From NCBI GenBank assembly GCA_038748775.1, contig JBCDIT010000009.1, positions 62,001 through 126,000 on the forward strand: a DNA stretch of 64,000 nucleotides, read 5' to 3'. This document shows positions 36,001 to 42,496 of the stretch, in pieces. The number at the start of each line of letters is the position of its first letter. Position 1 is the first letter of the stretch. The stretch is from DAIQNV01 sp038748775 (GTDB lineage Bacteria; Planctomycetota; Phycisphaerae; Phycisphaerales; UBA1924). The notes under the pieces were generated by a model, which was given only the letters and a program-made list of their open reading frames with translations, made no database searches and was not told where the DNA came from. The translations under genes and the position numbers were made by a program.

Positions 36001-37711
36001 CCCCGATGACGATCGGCTCTGTATTGCCCGAACCCCCGGAACTTGTCCCGAGACCTCCGGTGTACGCGTCCGTGTCCTGCTCGACGCCATCGACGATGAG
36101 CTTCGCTCCGTTCTCGCCAAACTCGAACGCCACGTCGTGCCAAGTGTTGTCCGACAGAATCGCGTCAGATCGGAGCGTGTAACTCGCCGAGTCGGACTGG
36201 ATCCGGATCTCGACGCGACCGTCGTCGATCCACGCCGTGATATGACCACCGTCGTCATATCCGCTGGAGTCCTTGGAAAACAGCGCCTGCTTGTGATCGA
36301 CGTCGTTCGAGTTGAACCGCAGTTCAATCCGACCGTTATCCAGCAGGAGGTCATCCGAGTGCGAGAGCTCCGCGTAGTCGTTGCTCCCGTCGAACAAGGC
36401 CGACCGCCCGTCGGTGTCGCCCTGGGCGGCGCCGCCCTCCAGCGTGCCATCCGAATTCCCGACAAGATCGGAAACCCCAGACCCGTTGAACTGCCAGTGG
36501 CTTACAAGCTCGTAGCTGTCCGTGTTTGCGATCCCCGAATCGGCGGGAAGTCCAATCCCCGACGGTGCCGCGTCCGCCGGATCGGGCACGTCGAGTTGAT
36601 CGGCCAAGATGGCGACATCCGCGATCTCGCCCTGGAAGTGGTCCTTGAGGTTGTCGGAGGTCCCGTTCCCGCTCTGCCAAGCGTTGGCACCGATCACGAT
36701 CGGCTCGGTGTTGCCCGAGCCGCCTGAGGTCGAACCGAGCCCGCCGGTGTAGCTGTTCGAGTCCGCGAGTTCACCGTTGACAAACAGGTGTAGCCCGCCA
36801 TCACCAAACGAGACCTGGACGTTCGTCCACTCGCCGTTCTCGACGACACCGTCGGCCTGCACCCAGTACGACGTATCGTCGGACTGCAGACGAACCTCGA
36901 TACCTCCGTCGTTGACCCAAACGGTGAGGTGCCCGCCGTCGTCGTAGCTCGTTGAGTCCTTCGAGAAGAGTCCTTGCTTGGCGTCCGCATCATCCGTTCG
37001 GAAGTTCAGCTCGATGGTCCCGCCATCGAGTTCAAGGTCCGAAGAGTGGGGGATCTCAACGTAGTCGCCCGAGCCGTCGAAGCTCGCGCTCCGACTCTCG
37101 ACATCGTTCTGGCCCGCATCCCCGGCGTAGCTTCCGTCATGGTCCCCGACACGATCGGAAACCCCGTCTGCCTCAAACTGCCAGTGCGCCACCGGATCTC
37201 TTGCATCAACCGACGCGTTCGTATCCGCGGTCGCATCCAGGCCGAGCGACGATGGAGTGTGCAGATCCCCGTCGGCAAACCGGAACGTCTCAACATCGGT
37301 AACGCTGTCGACCCCGTCCGTGCCGTCTGGAGAATCGGCACGCAGATCGGTCACGGTGTACGAACCGTCCGGTTCGGCGGCGATGTCGAAGTCCGACGCA
37401 TTGCCGCTGAACACCGCAACGTCATCGCCCTCACCCCCATCGATGGTGTCGTCCCCGCCGCCCCCAAAGAGCTCGTCAGAACCGCCACCACCGAAGAGGT
37501 CATCGTTGCCGCCAAGGCCGCTGGCAATCTCGTCCGCCCCGGTCCCCTCGAATCGGTCATCGCCCTCGGTCGCCCCGTCGAGAGGATCGCCCGTGTCGGC
37601 ATCCGCCCACGTCGCGGAGAGCAAAATCCGGTCTTCCAGCTTTTCTGGCCGCCCCAGACGGCTGCGCTTGCGCGGCGAATCACCGGAACCCGACGGGCTG
37701 CTCTGGGCCAT
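30086..37711 (-). CDS. Giant LEPRxLL-type surface protein with RTX, LamG, solenoid and cadherin-like domains
   Basis: This 2541-residue protein has no classical signal peptide. A LEDRILLSA motif at residues 25-33 resembles the LEPRxLL motif near the N terminus of very large bacterial surface proteins. Then come RTX-like Ca-binding repeats (about 52-108), two LamG-like modules (about 172-375 and 400-597), a beta-solenoid of 125-residue repeats (about 600-1260), a third LamG-like module (about 1262-1484), four cadherin-like repeats of 101 residues (about 1486-1898), PKD-like domains, a 22-unit VDNTP repeat and a 190-residue acidic C terminus. The ATG at 37711 has GGGAGGATC upstream; an earlier in-frame ATG (37765) adds 18 residues. 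It is probably a cell-surface adhesin or matrix protein. Confidence 0.85.
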   Translation of the reverse strand: MAQSSPSGSGDSPRKRSRLGRPEKLEDRILLSATWADADTGDPLDGATEGDDRFEGTGADEIASGLGGNDDLFGGGGSDELFGGGGDDTIDGGEGDDVAVFSGNASDFDIAAEPDGSYTVTDLRADSPDGTDGVDSVTDVETFRFADGDLHTPSSLGLDATADTNASVDARDPVAHWQFEADGVSDRVGDHDGSYAGDAGQNDVESRSASFDGSGDYVEIPHSSDLELDGGTIELNFRTDDADAKQGLFSKDSTSYDDGGHLTVWVNDGGIEVRLQSDDTSYWVQADGVVENGEWTNVQVSFGDGGLHLFVNGELADSNSYTGGLGSTSGGSGNTEPIVIGANAWQSGNGTSDNLKDHFQGEIADVAILADQLDVPDPADAAPSGIGLPADSGIANTDSYELVSHWQFNGSGVSDLVGNSDGTLEGGAAQGDTDGRSALFDGSNDYAELSHSDDLLLDNGRIELRFNSNDVDHKQALFSKDSSGYDDGGHITAWIDDGRVEIRIQSDSASYTLRSDAILSDNTWHDVAFEFGENGAKLIVDGVEQDTDAYTGGLGTSSGGSGNTEPIVIGANQWSSGDGVANNIKDHFDGRIADVAIYTELPQPDLVTLDTDVDGLAIDGVTQIVEGDRTFSIDPGDASVTLSYDVDSDSLTLEVVGGSSPITITGATGGAIDTIEVTGDIAGLESTADIGTLSIDATASVGSVSVGDGDGSIGLVEFTPGVIVDGDPITIDADIASVTAQGFASDITLNGEVTNMTVADSITGGARVTIDGVAGEVTIASEINGDSGLTITGHASAVEIGSEVDDTASISLSSVGELILGKVDTNASVSVSGDATSVEFSGRGIDSDLNGSLTIGGSAQQIDIGDDIGGTLDVGGDVGTLTLGDDIKSGASVTLGGDAGTISVPDAIKDGSVVAVAGHAETVEVGNEITGGSSVTVGSAGSFSTGTIEADATVEILGDVTSVSLNGNGTGTDLKGSLTIDGSAGSIDIGDDVMGQLEVDGDLGTLTIGDDIKDGAIVHVGGDATAISVGDVMRENATMTVDGHVESLEVVDGVTDGASVSLGGVDDVTIGKLASGTSLSVNSDAGTISVSGLGSGSDLQGTLTVGGSVETINIGDDIMGQVDINGDVGTLTAGDDIKDGAIVRVGGDVSTISVADVISGNSTLTVNGHVGSLDVADAIDSSTVSFGSAGTIETPTLSGGASINVSGHAEELRFSNDAEDGTSVSVGRAMGSFVLVDGGETHSHDFDELTTVLYDGSSLTLETADIDAGLVLHLDFSESNDLGADRSGLGHSGDAASVDANTGSGVFDGSDIIRIPSNSDINETAVTERTVSIRFKPDSVDGRSVVYEEGGGVRGLNIYIDDGEIMVGGYNVIDGESDWDGTYLSAGATEAGEWVTITVTLDGGPEVTDNALTVFRGGEEVASGEGSQLWNHPDPSGVGGVNNHTVFHDGAVYSGGYHFTGEIDDLRVYDRVVNDLEVEALAGPEGVNESIDSLGFTEANTSLAEDSGEGTIVGTLNANDFDEGETFTYALTADADGRFEVDVDGQVTVASGASFDHETEPSITLTAQVEDSAGHVKTIDIEVAIGDVNEAVELVEFAADPAGITETSTAGTIVGSLSATDPDDGETFTYTLSNDADGRFEVDADGQITVASGASFDHETEPSITLTAQVEDSAGHIKTIDIEVAVADVNEAIELAEFTAESAGITEASTAGTVVGSVTVTDPDVGETFAYTLTENADSRFEIDSNGQITVADGASFDHETEPTVAITAQVEDSAGHTRTVEIDVPIDDVNEAITDVTFTADPGGVTEASTQGTVVGSVAATDQDDGETFTYSLTEDANSRFEIDANGQIIVADGASFDHETEPTITVTAQVQDSAGHTETIDIEVEIADVNEAPTVSTGTFAVGEGGSLHLSVQALDAENDDLTYSWRQVGGPEASLDDASLATPVLTAPRVGEDTQLEFEVTVSDGENEIVQTVTVDVQSVDVEFAIEAGDDATVDEGETVELGVAITYSQLPEPAIDFGSIEINSHGGSSQDTDLSYTTEDTTIHLDGNGWKSIPMPITITADTILELEFRVGEPGEIQGIGFDSDGNVRNDNSSTTFRLDGTQDWGIEIEPIEGEPTEGWATYRIHVGEHFTGDFDRLILVNDDDAQRTEVSSSFRNVRVFEAVDAPTPDVELTWEQTGGPTVFLDDPSAQAPSFTSPDVDEPTELTFRVTAFDGEQSRTDEVTVLVNPVTAEAPPVGNTPVDNTPVDNTPVDNTPVNNTPVDNTPVDNTPVDNTPVDNTPVDNTPVDNTPVDNTPVDNTPVNNTPVDNTPVDNTPVDNTPVDNTPVDNTPVDNTPVDNTPVGNNADDQSDRILADRALREVDASADGGSAEAPDTDATTSDPLDRAAQAANTFRDQLRSRSAPDGAEDAIDRAEADARELVGIAEDAADGVGAGDGLADQPFELSAADRPVQLSEIEADRPFVLDVSPIDLEPVTDGTVLGSQTTRTGTSTDEHSDPTRSRDDQSTDVTKPGIAALFWHLVRGLTGRSDDSTRKER
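30671..31000 (-). repeat. 22-unit 15-bp tandem repeat encoding VDNTP
   Basis: The unit, read on the plus strand, is close to GTCAACGGGTGTGTT and repeats in register four times per 60 bases, 22 times in all; the end units are degenerate. Unit variants at the fourth codon positions give VDNTP, VNNTP and VGNTP. Being a multiple of three, changes in copy number would change length but not frame. Confidence 0.95.
32020..33255 (-). repeat. Four cadherin-like protein repeats, about 303-bp period
   Basis: Four consecutive copies of a module with the core GETFTYxLTxDADGRFEVD, then FDHETEPSITLTAQVEDSAGH and DVNEA. Equivalent points near 32984, 32683, 32382 and 32079 are about 303 bases apart (101 residues). 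The copies are highly similar, which suggests recent duplication or gene conversion. Confidence 0.85.
34037..35161 (-). repeat. Three 375-bp solenoid super-repeats
   Basis: Three units start at 35161, 34786 and 34411 (reading on the minus strand), spaced exactly 375 bases (125 residues). Each opens with GSLTI or GTLTV, then IDIGDD and GTLTxGDDIKDG. More diverged copies lie on either side. They form a beta-solenoid-like part of the giant surface protein. Confidence 0.82.
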
Positions 37712-37734
37712 TTCGATCCTCCCTGCGAACAACG

Positions 37735-37830
37735 CCAGACGAATCGTCTGGGTCGGTAGTCGCATCGGATCGCGCTGTTACCCAGACAAGGCGGACGCCT
37801 TAATTCGGTGCGATCGGGGTGTCGTCTGGG
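37735..37830. promoter_or_regulatory. Cluster of CCAGAC/GTCTGG half-sites upstream of the giant gene
   Basis: A perfect palindrome CCAGACGA-A-TCGTCTGG occupies 37735-37751, 24 bases ahead of the start codon of the giant gene. CCCAGAC recurs at 37781-37787 and TCGTCTGGG at 37822-37830. Four half-sites in about 100 bases in two inverted pairs suggests an operator for an unknown dimeric regulator. Confidence 0.55.
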
Positions 37831-37963
37831 AGGCTTGCGCGAAGAGGACTAACGCGCAGAACGCCGACGCCAAACCTGGCTCGTTCAAATGCCTAAGGCG
37901 TTACATCGGGGGTATAGAACGAATCCCCAAATCGGAGTGAAACCTGACGACAGATTCGCCTAC

Positions 37964-38674
37964 TCAGTAGGCCGATCGTTCGGCCGAAACCGCCTCACCC
38001 GACAGTTCGCCGATAATCGCCGGCCCGTTGGAGCTTTCGATCTGGGTGACGCCCATGTTCCAATACATCATCAGCGTTTCCAAGTCGCGAACGCCCCCGC
38101 TCGCTTTGACTTGAACCGTGTCTGGGACCGACTCGAGCACCAAACGGACGTGGTGCTCGGTGGCCGCCGCCGATCCAAAGCCGGTCGAGGTCTTTACCCA
38201 GTCGGCGCCCAACTCCGAGGAGACCTCGCAGAGGTGTCTGATCTCGTCGTCGCTCAGTTCGCTCGTCTCGAAGGTGACCTTGACCTTCGCTTCCGCTTCG
38301 TGCGTCGGCTGAATCAGAGCCGCGAGTTCATCGCGAACGTAGTCCCATCGCCCGCTCCGAACCGCCGAGCGGTTGGCGACGACGTCGAGTTCGACCGCCC
38401 CATCTCGGAGGGCCTCGCGCGCTTCAAACACCTTCGTCGCCGTCGCGTTCGCTCCATGAGGGAAACCGATGACCGTACTCGGTCGCACGCCGGTGCCCCG
38501 AAGCGCCGCCGCGGCCAGACGAACCGCGTAGGGCAAAATGCAGACGCTGGCGAAGCGGTGCTCGGCCGCGATCGCGCAGCCTGCGTGCAACTCCTCGGAA
38601 GTCATCGACGGCCTCAGAAGGGCATGATCGATCATAGCGGCGACGTCGGCGGCGTTCGGGGTGGTCGTCTCCAT
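37964..38674 (-). CDS. deoC: Deoxyribose-phosphate aldolase
   Basis: This 236-residue protein is class I DeoC, which cleaves 2-deoxyribose 5-phosphate into acetaldehyde and glyceraldehyde 3-phosphate in deoxynucleoside breakdown. The Schiff-base lysine is K161 in VKTSTGF; the partner lysine is K190 in VKASGGV; the acid/base aspartate is about D97 in ELDVV. Length is typical. It lies upstream of the giant surface gene on the same strand, with a 252-base gap holding the half-site array, so a separate promoter is likely for the giant gene. It diverges from the redoxin gene with 72 bases between starts. No other nucleoside catabolism genes are near. Confidence 0.95.
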   Translation of the reverse strand: METTTPNAADVAAMIDHALLRPSMTSEELHAGCAIAAEHRFASVCILPYAVRLAAAALRGTGVRPSTVIGFPHGANATATKVFEAREALRDGAVELDVVANRSAVRSGRWDYVRDELAALIQPTHEAEAKVKVTFETSELSDDEIRHLCEVSSELGADWVKTSTGFGSAAATEHHVRLVLESVPDTVQVKASGGVRDLETLMMYWNMGVTQIESSNGPAIIGELSGEAVSAERSAY

Positions 38675-38746
38675 GGATCACACTAGACGCGCGGGCCCGT
38701 GCCCGCCGTAGCATGCGACGCCTCAACCCTCAACGAAAGGTCCCCG

Positions 38747-39331
38747 ATGCCCCCGGCCAACAGCACCATGCTCGCACTCGGAACCCCAGCGCCCGAGTTT
38801 TCCCTACCCGACTACGGGGTCGACGCCACCGGCGACGCCAAGACGCTTTCCGACGTCGCAGGTGACAAGGCCACCGTCGTAGCCTTCATCAGCAACCACT
38901 GTCCGTTCGTCAAACACCTCGCCGATCAGTTCGCCTCGCTCGCCAAGTCCCACGAGGGTGAGGGCGTCGGCTTTGTTGCGATCGGAGCGAACAACATCGA
39001 GACTCACCCCGAGGACGGCCCCGATCACATGACCGTCGAGGCCAAGGCGAGGGGCTACACGTTCCCGTATCTCTTCGATGAAACACAAGACGTCGCGAAG
39101 GCGTATCGGGCCGCGTGCACCCCGGACTTCTACGTCTTCGATAAGGACCTCAAGCTCGCCTATCGCGGCCAGTTCGACGACTCACGCCCGGACAAGGGCA
39201 CCGCGACCGGTGCCGATCTCAAGGCAGCGATCGAGGCCATCGCCGCGGGGACGCCGGCGCCCGAACCGCAGCAACCCAGCATCGGCTGCGGGATCAAGTG
39301 GAAGCCCGGCAACCAGCCCGACTACGCCTGA
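38747..39331 (+). CDS. Redoxin-family protein with single active-site cysteine
   Basis: This 194-residue thioredoxin-fold protein has the ISNHCPFVKHLADQF motif near residues 45-60: the usual CxxC is reduced to one cysteine followed by PFVK. Proteins of this type are AhpC/TSA-like redoxins, common in marine bacteria, of uncertain role in peroxide or disulphide chemistry. The C-terminal tail has a further GCGIKWKPGN motif, so Cys near residue 182 could act as resolving cysteine. No signal peptide is present, so it is cytoplasmic. I start at the ATG at 38747 after GAAAGG, not the in-frame ATG at 38699. The stop overlaps the convergent acetyltransferase gene. Confidence 0.88.
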   Translation: MPPANSTMLALGTPAPEFSLPDYGVDATGDAKTLSDVAGDKATVVAFISNHCPFVKHLADQFASLAKSHEGEGVGFVAIGANNIETHPEDGPDHMTVEAKARGYTFPYLFDETQDVAKAYRAACTPDFYVFDKDLKLAYRGQFDDSRPDKGTATGADLKAAIEAIAAGTPAPEPQQPSIGCGIKWKPGNQPDYA

Positions 39332-39921
39332 TCGGGACCCACGTTCCAAGGCCCGTCGATCATCTCTGCCGTGATGGCCCAGTGTTCGTGGTCTTCCCAC
39401 ACCCCGGAGATCTTGAGGTACCGCGGCGAGAGCCCGACGCGTTCGAATCCGACGGACTTCAGGGCGCGCAAGCTCGCCTCGTTCCGAGGCATCACGCTCG
39501 CCGAAACGCGATGGAGTCCCATCGCAGAGAAACACCGATGCACGCCCAGACGCAGCGCCTCGGTCATGTACCCCCTGCGCAGGTGGGCGGCACCGATCCA
39601 GTAGCCGAAGCGCCCGTTCTGGAACGGACCCCGCTCGATGCCGGTGATCGCCAGACGCCCCACGAGCGCACCGTCTTCGATGCGGCAGATCACCCATCGC
39701 TCGCCGACATCGGTGTTCCGCTGCTGCATCTCACGGTCAAACGTGTCGTCGCCCCACGCGTCGTAGCCGTTGGGCCGCTCGGGCTCCCAGGGCTTCATGT
39801 GTTCACGGCTCGACCGCATCAAAGCGATGTACTCGTCGCGGTCGCTCGCGACTGGGTAGCGAAGGAAGATGCGTTCGCCGACCTCGAGCGCGAACTCCAT
39901 GCCTCTCAGTCCAACCGCCAT
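39322..39921 (-). CDS. GNAT-family acetyltransferase (RimJ/RimL type)
   Basis: This 199-residue protein matches RimJ/RimL-type N-acetyltransferases: an N-terminal GERIFLRYPVASDRDEYIALM, the acetyl-CoA loop region around LRRGYMTEALRLGVHRCF (about residues 117-134), and the closing NEASLRALKSVGFERVG motif near residue 150-165. These enzymes acetylate N-terminal amines of ribosomal or other proteins or small molecules. The target is not predictable. It starts either at 39921 (2 bases after the yjbQ stop) or at 39900; I list the earlier one. It follows yjbQ in the same direction, probably co-transcribed. Confidence 0.87.
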   Translation of the reverse strand: MAVGLRGMEFALEVGERIFLRYPVASDRDEYIALMRSSREHMKPWEPERPNGYDAWGDDTFDREMQQRNTDVGERWVICRIEDGALVGRLAITGIERGPFQNGRFGYWIGAAHLRRGYMTEALRLGVHRCFSAMGLHRVSASVMPRNEASLRALKSVGFERVGLSPRYLKISGVWEDHEHWAITAEMIDGPWNVGPDQA

Positions 39922-39923
39922 CG

Positions 39924-40331
39924 CTACACCCCGACATGCAAGGCAATCGAACGCGTCCGCGCTCCGCGCCGGTGTTCCCAGATGTAAATGCCCTGCCAGG
40001 TTCCAAGACAAAGCCGACCGCCCAAAATCGGAACGCCCAAGCTCGTCGACGTCAACGCCGACTTGACGTGGCTGGGCATGTCGTCCGGGCCCTCGTCGAT
40101 ATGGGTGTAGAGAGGATCGTGCTCGGGAACGAGCCGATCCAGCCACTTCTCAAGGTCGCGCTTCGCGCTCGGGTCGGCGTTCTCCTGAATCGTCAGGCTC
40201 GCCGAGGTGTGTCGGATAAAGACCGTGCAGAGCCCCTCGCCCACCCCCGACTCGCCGACCACCGCCGCGATGTCGGCCGTGACATCGTGCAGCCCCTTCC
40301 CGTTGGTTCGAATCGCGAGCTCTCGGACCAT
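39924..40331 (-). CDS. yjbQ: YjbQ/UPF0047-family protein
   Basis: This 135-residue protein belongs to the YjbQ (UPF0047) family, compact beta proteins that form trimers. Signature pieces are the HTSASLTIQENADPS segment, about residues 40-54, and the C-terminal GTWQGIYIWEHRRG. Some members have weak thiamine-phosphate synthase activity, but the physiological role is unsettled. Length is typical. The start ATG at 40331 is preferred to an in-frame ATG 24 bases upstream because family members begin close to the RELAIRT stretch. It is transcribed with the GNAT gene that follows. Confidence 0.9.
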   Translation of the reverse strand: MVRELAIRTNGKGLHDVTADIAAVVGESGVGEGLCTVFIRHTSASLTIQENADPSAKRDLEKWLDRLVPEHDPLYTHIDEGPDDMPSHVKSALTSTSLGVPILGGRLCLGTWQGIYIWEHRRGARTRSIALHVGV

Positions 40332-40438
40332 GACGCCAGGATACCCGCAACCCAAATTCGACAGGTACCAAGCCGCTCGACGCTGTGACCGAGAAGAGCG
40401 AAGCCTCGGATTCTGAGTTCGAGCCTCGGTCCGAACGC

Positions 40439-40628
40439 GTACGGAGCGCTGAAGCCAGTCTTCCGCTCAGCCCGCCGGAGTTCACTCCGGCGCGGCGTAC
40501 CAAAAGCGAGTGTCGGCCCGAAGGGCCGTACGGAGCGCTGAAGCCAGTCTTCCGCTCAGCCCGCCGGAGTTCACTCCGGCGCGGCGTACCAAAGCGAGTG
40601 TCGGCCCGAAGGGCCGTACGGAGCGCTC
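40439..40628. repeat. Tandem 89-bp repeat (2.1 copies) with two internal hairpins per unit
   Basis: The unit beginning ACGGAGCGCTGAAGCCAGTC starts at 40441, again at 40530 (89 bases on) and partly at 40618. Each unit holds a perfect hairpin CGCCGGAGT-TC-ACTCCGGCG and a second, CGGCCC-GAA-GGGCCG. It occupies most of the 300-base gap between the membrane protein gene and yjbQ. It could be a duplicated terminator or REP-like element. Confidence 0.85.
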
Positions 40629-40631
40629 AAA

Positions 40632-41552
40632 CTAGTACTCGTAGTAATCGTCGCTGCCGCTCGTGGCCTTGATCAACTCCGGGACGGCGATCGCGGCCTG
40701 CGCCCCCGCGATCCCGAGTGCCGGCACCGCCGCGATGATCAGCGCGAGGTTCTTTCTGTCTCCGAGCTTCAACGGACGATCGAGGATCACAACGCCCAGC
40801 GTTCCAAGCGGCGCCGCAAGCAAGAGACCGAGCATCACCCAGCGTTCAGTATCGCCAAGCCAGTTTGCGAACGCCGCAAGCGACACGATGAGGACCGCCG
40901 CCGCCGCGCCGCCGCCGCCCGCGATCGAAACACGCGATGTCACGAGCCCGATCACCGCGAGCACCCCGAACGCGCCCGCCGCTCCGCCGACGATCAGTGG
41001 GGCGTTCGCGAAGCCTCCGGTCGCGCCCAGCCCGATGGTCCCGACGAGCGCCCACGCGAGCGCTGGTCCGCGGAAGCCCTTGAGCTTCGCGCCCGCACGC
41101 TCGAGCGTCCAGGCGTTCGCCGCCGTCACGAGCGACAAGACGCCGACCCACACGTATCGCGATGTCTCGCTGAGAAAGTCGGGGTGAACCGTGGAGAGAA
41201 ACGCCCAAGCGCCGAAAGCGCCGCCCACCGCCGCCACCGGGGCGAGCGTCCACCATCGCTTTCCGATGATCGGGAGGCCGACGAGAAGCCCGACAACCGC
41301 CGCCGCGAGCCCAATCACAGGGAAACGGTGCGTCGCCGCATCGGGCCACAGCGCAACCTGTGTCTGCCACGCGTAGGCCCCGAAGAGCGTCAGCCCGCCG
41401 ACGAGCACAGGCAGCGCCCACCGCGGCCCGTCGCCAGACCAGCCACCCTTCTTGCCCAAGATCCGGGGCAGAGCCAGCCAAAGGAAGCCAAGAACGATCG
41501 CCGCCACGCCGGCCGGAACGACCGACGAGATCACCACCTCGCGCACACCCAC
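40632..41552 (-). CDS. Multi-spanning membrane protein of unknown function
   Basis: This 306-residue protein is almost wholly hydrophobic, with about eight to nine predicted membrane helices rich in Gly and Ala (for example SVVPAGVAAIVLGFLWLALP at the start), and a tail ending in acidic/tyrosine residues (SGSDDYYEY). I do not recognise a family. I start at a GTG at 41552 preceded by GAAAGG; an in-frame ATG at 41600 would add 16 polar residues and is the alternative. No catalytic or ligand motif is evident. It lies between the tandem repeat region and the YceI gene, and is on the same strand as YceI. Confidence 0.7.
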   Translation of the reverse strand: MGVREVVISSVVPAGVAAIVLGFLWLALPRILGKKGGWSGDGPRWALPVLVGGLTLFGAYAWQTQVALWPDAATHRFPVIGLAAAVVGLLVGLPIIGKRWWTLAPVAAVGGAFGAWAFLSTVHPDFLSETSRYVWVGVLSLVTAANAWTLERAGAKLKGFRGPALAWALVGTIGLGATGGFANAPLIVGGAAGAFGVLAVIGLVTSRVSIAGGGGAAAAVLIVSLAAFANWLGDTERWVMLGLLLAAPLGTLGVVILDRPLKLGDRKNLALIIAAVPALGIAGAQAAIAVPELIKATSGSDDYYEY

Positions 41553-41624
41553 GGCGCACCTTTCGCTAAGAGGAATGGAACCGGCCCCGTCGGTCGACAC
41601 CGGCGGGAGCCGTCGAGGAGTGTC

Positions 41625-42260
41625 TTACTTCTTGATGCCTTCGACCGCGATGATGATGTCGACAGTGTTGCCCAGACCGCCCGAGTCCGACCCGTCTTCG
41701 GCGACGTAGGTCGACATGCCGAAGTCGGTTCGCTTGATCGAGAAGCGGGCCTCGAACGCCGCGATGTCGTTGCCGCGGAACGTGCCCGTCCCGAAGTCGT
41801 GAAGCTCGGCGACGATCGCGAGCTTGCGGCCGTGCAGAGTCAGGTCACCCCGAAGCTCGAACACGCCGGCTTCGTCCGTGGCGCTCATGCCGGTGCTCAC
41901 GAAGGTCGCGGTCGGATACTGGCGCATGTTGAAGAAGTCCGCGGCCTTGAGGTGCCCATCGCGACGGCCGTTGTTGGTATCGACGCTATCGATCGGGATC
42001 GTCGCCGTGAACGTGCTCTCCGACGGGTTGTCGCGATCGATGTTGAACGAGCCGTCGAGTTCGTTGAAACGCCCGTAGAAGTTCGCGATACCGCCGTGCT
42101 TGATCTTGAAGACCACCGAGCTGTGCACTTTGTCGACCGAGTACTCGTGCCCGTCGAGGGTCTCGGTTTCCGCCACCGCCGCCGGCTGAGGGGCGACGAG
42201 CGCCACGCCCGCCAACGCCAGAACCGTCGCACTCGAGATCGCTGTAATTGTTCGCTTCAT
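41625..42260 (-). CDS. YceI-family periplasmic lipocalin-like protein
   Basis: This 211-residue protein has a clear signal peptide (MKRTITAISSATVLALAGVA then cleavage near AVA-ET) and a YceI-like domain: YSVDKVHSSVVFKIKHGG at the start, then FNIDRDNPSESTFTATIPIDSVDTNN (split), and LTLHGRK later. YceI proteins bind polyisoprenoid or amphipathic ligands and are linked to stress or acid survival. Only the fold is indicated here. It diverges from the Fur-family gene, with a 236-base gap that carries a CCTGTT-TC-AACAGG palindrome. The ATG follows a GGAG site. Confidence 0.9.
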   Translation of the reverse strand: MKRTITAISSATVLALAGVALVAPQPAAVAETETLDGHEYSVDKVHSSVVFKIKHGGIANFYGRFNELDGSFNIDRDNPSESTFTATIPIDSVDTNNGRRDGHLKAADFFNMRQYPTATFVSTGMSATDEAGVFELRGDLTLHGRKLAIVAELHDFGTGTFRGNDIAAFEARFSIKRTDFGMSTYVAEDGSDSGGLGNTVDIIIAVEGIKK

Positions 42261-42348
42261 GTTCGCTACTCCGGTTTGAGACCTGACTCGCTTCGGGCGC
42301 TCACGGCCCGGTCCAATACCCCGGCGGACAACTCTAGCCCTCCGAATA

Positions 42349-42362
42349 CCTGTTTCAACAGG
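42349..42362. promoter_or_regulatory. Palindrome in the YceI/Fur divergent gap
   Basis: A perfect 6+2+6 palindrome CCTGTT-TC-AACAGG lies between the two divergent genes. It does not match the GATAATGATAATCATTATC Fur consensus. It may be an operator for the neighbouring Fur-family regulator or another factor. Confidence 0.4.
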
Positions 42363-42496
42363 CAATTCCGCCAACCTGCCTTGTTTCACCGCTATTCCGC
42401 GTTGGAGCCAAAAATCACGCGGTCGGAATCCACCGAATCGCCCGTTGCGAGCCGACGGAGTTGATCCGGCGGCGCGAACCACGCAGAATTCCCTCG

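Noticed and set aside
30086..37711. Reading the giant protein as a normal RTX type I secretion substrate
   Set aside because: The RTX-like repeats are few and N-terminal, and no ABC exporter or TolC gene is in the operon.
37712..37963. Possible c-di-GMP riboswitch ahead of the giant surface gene
   Set aside because: A GCAAGCCTCC stretch resembles part of the GEMM core, but the other conserved blocks (CACGCACAGGGCAAACC and the 3' part) are absent.
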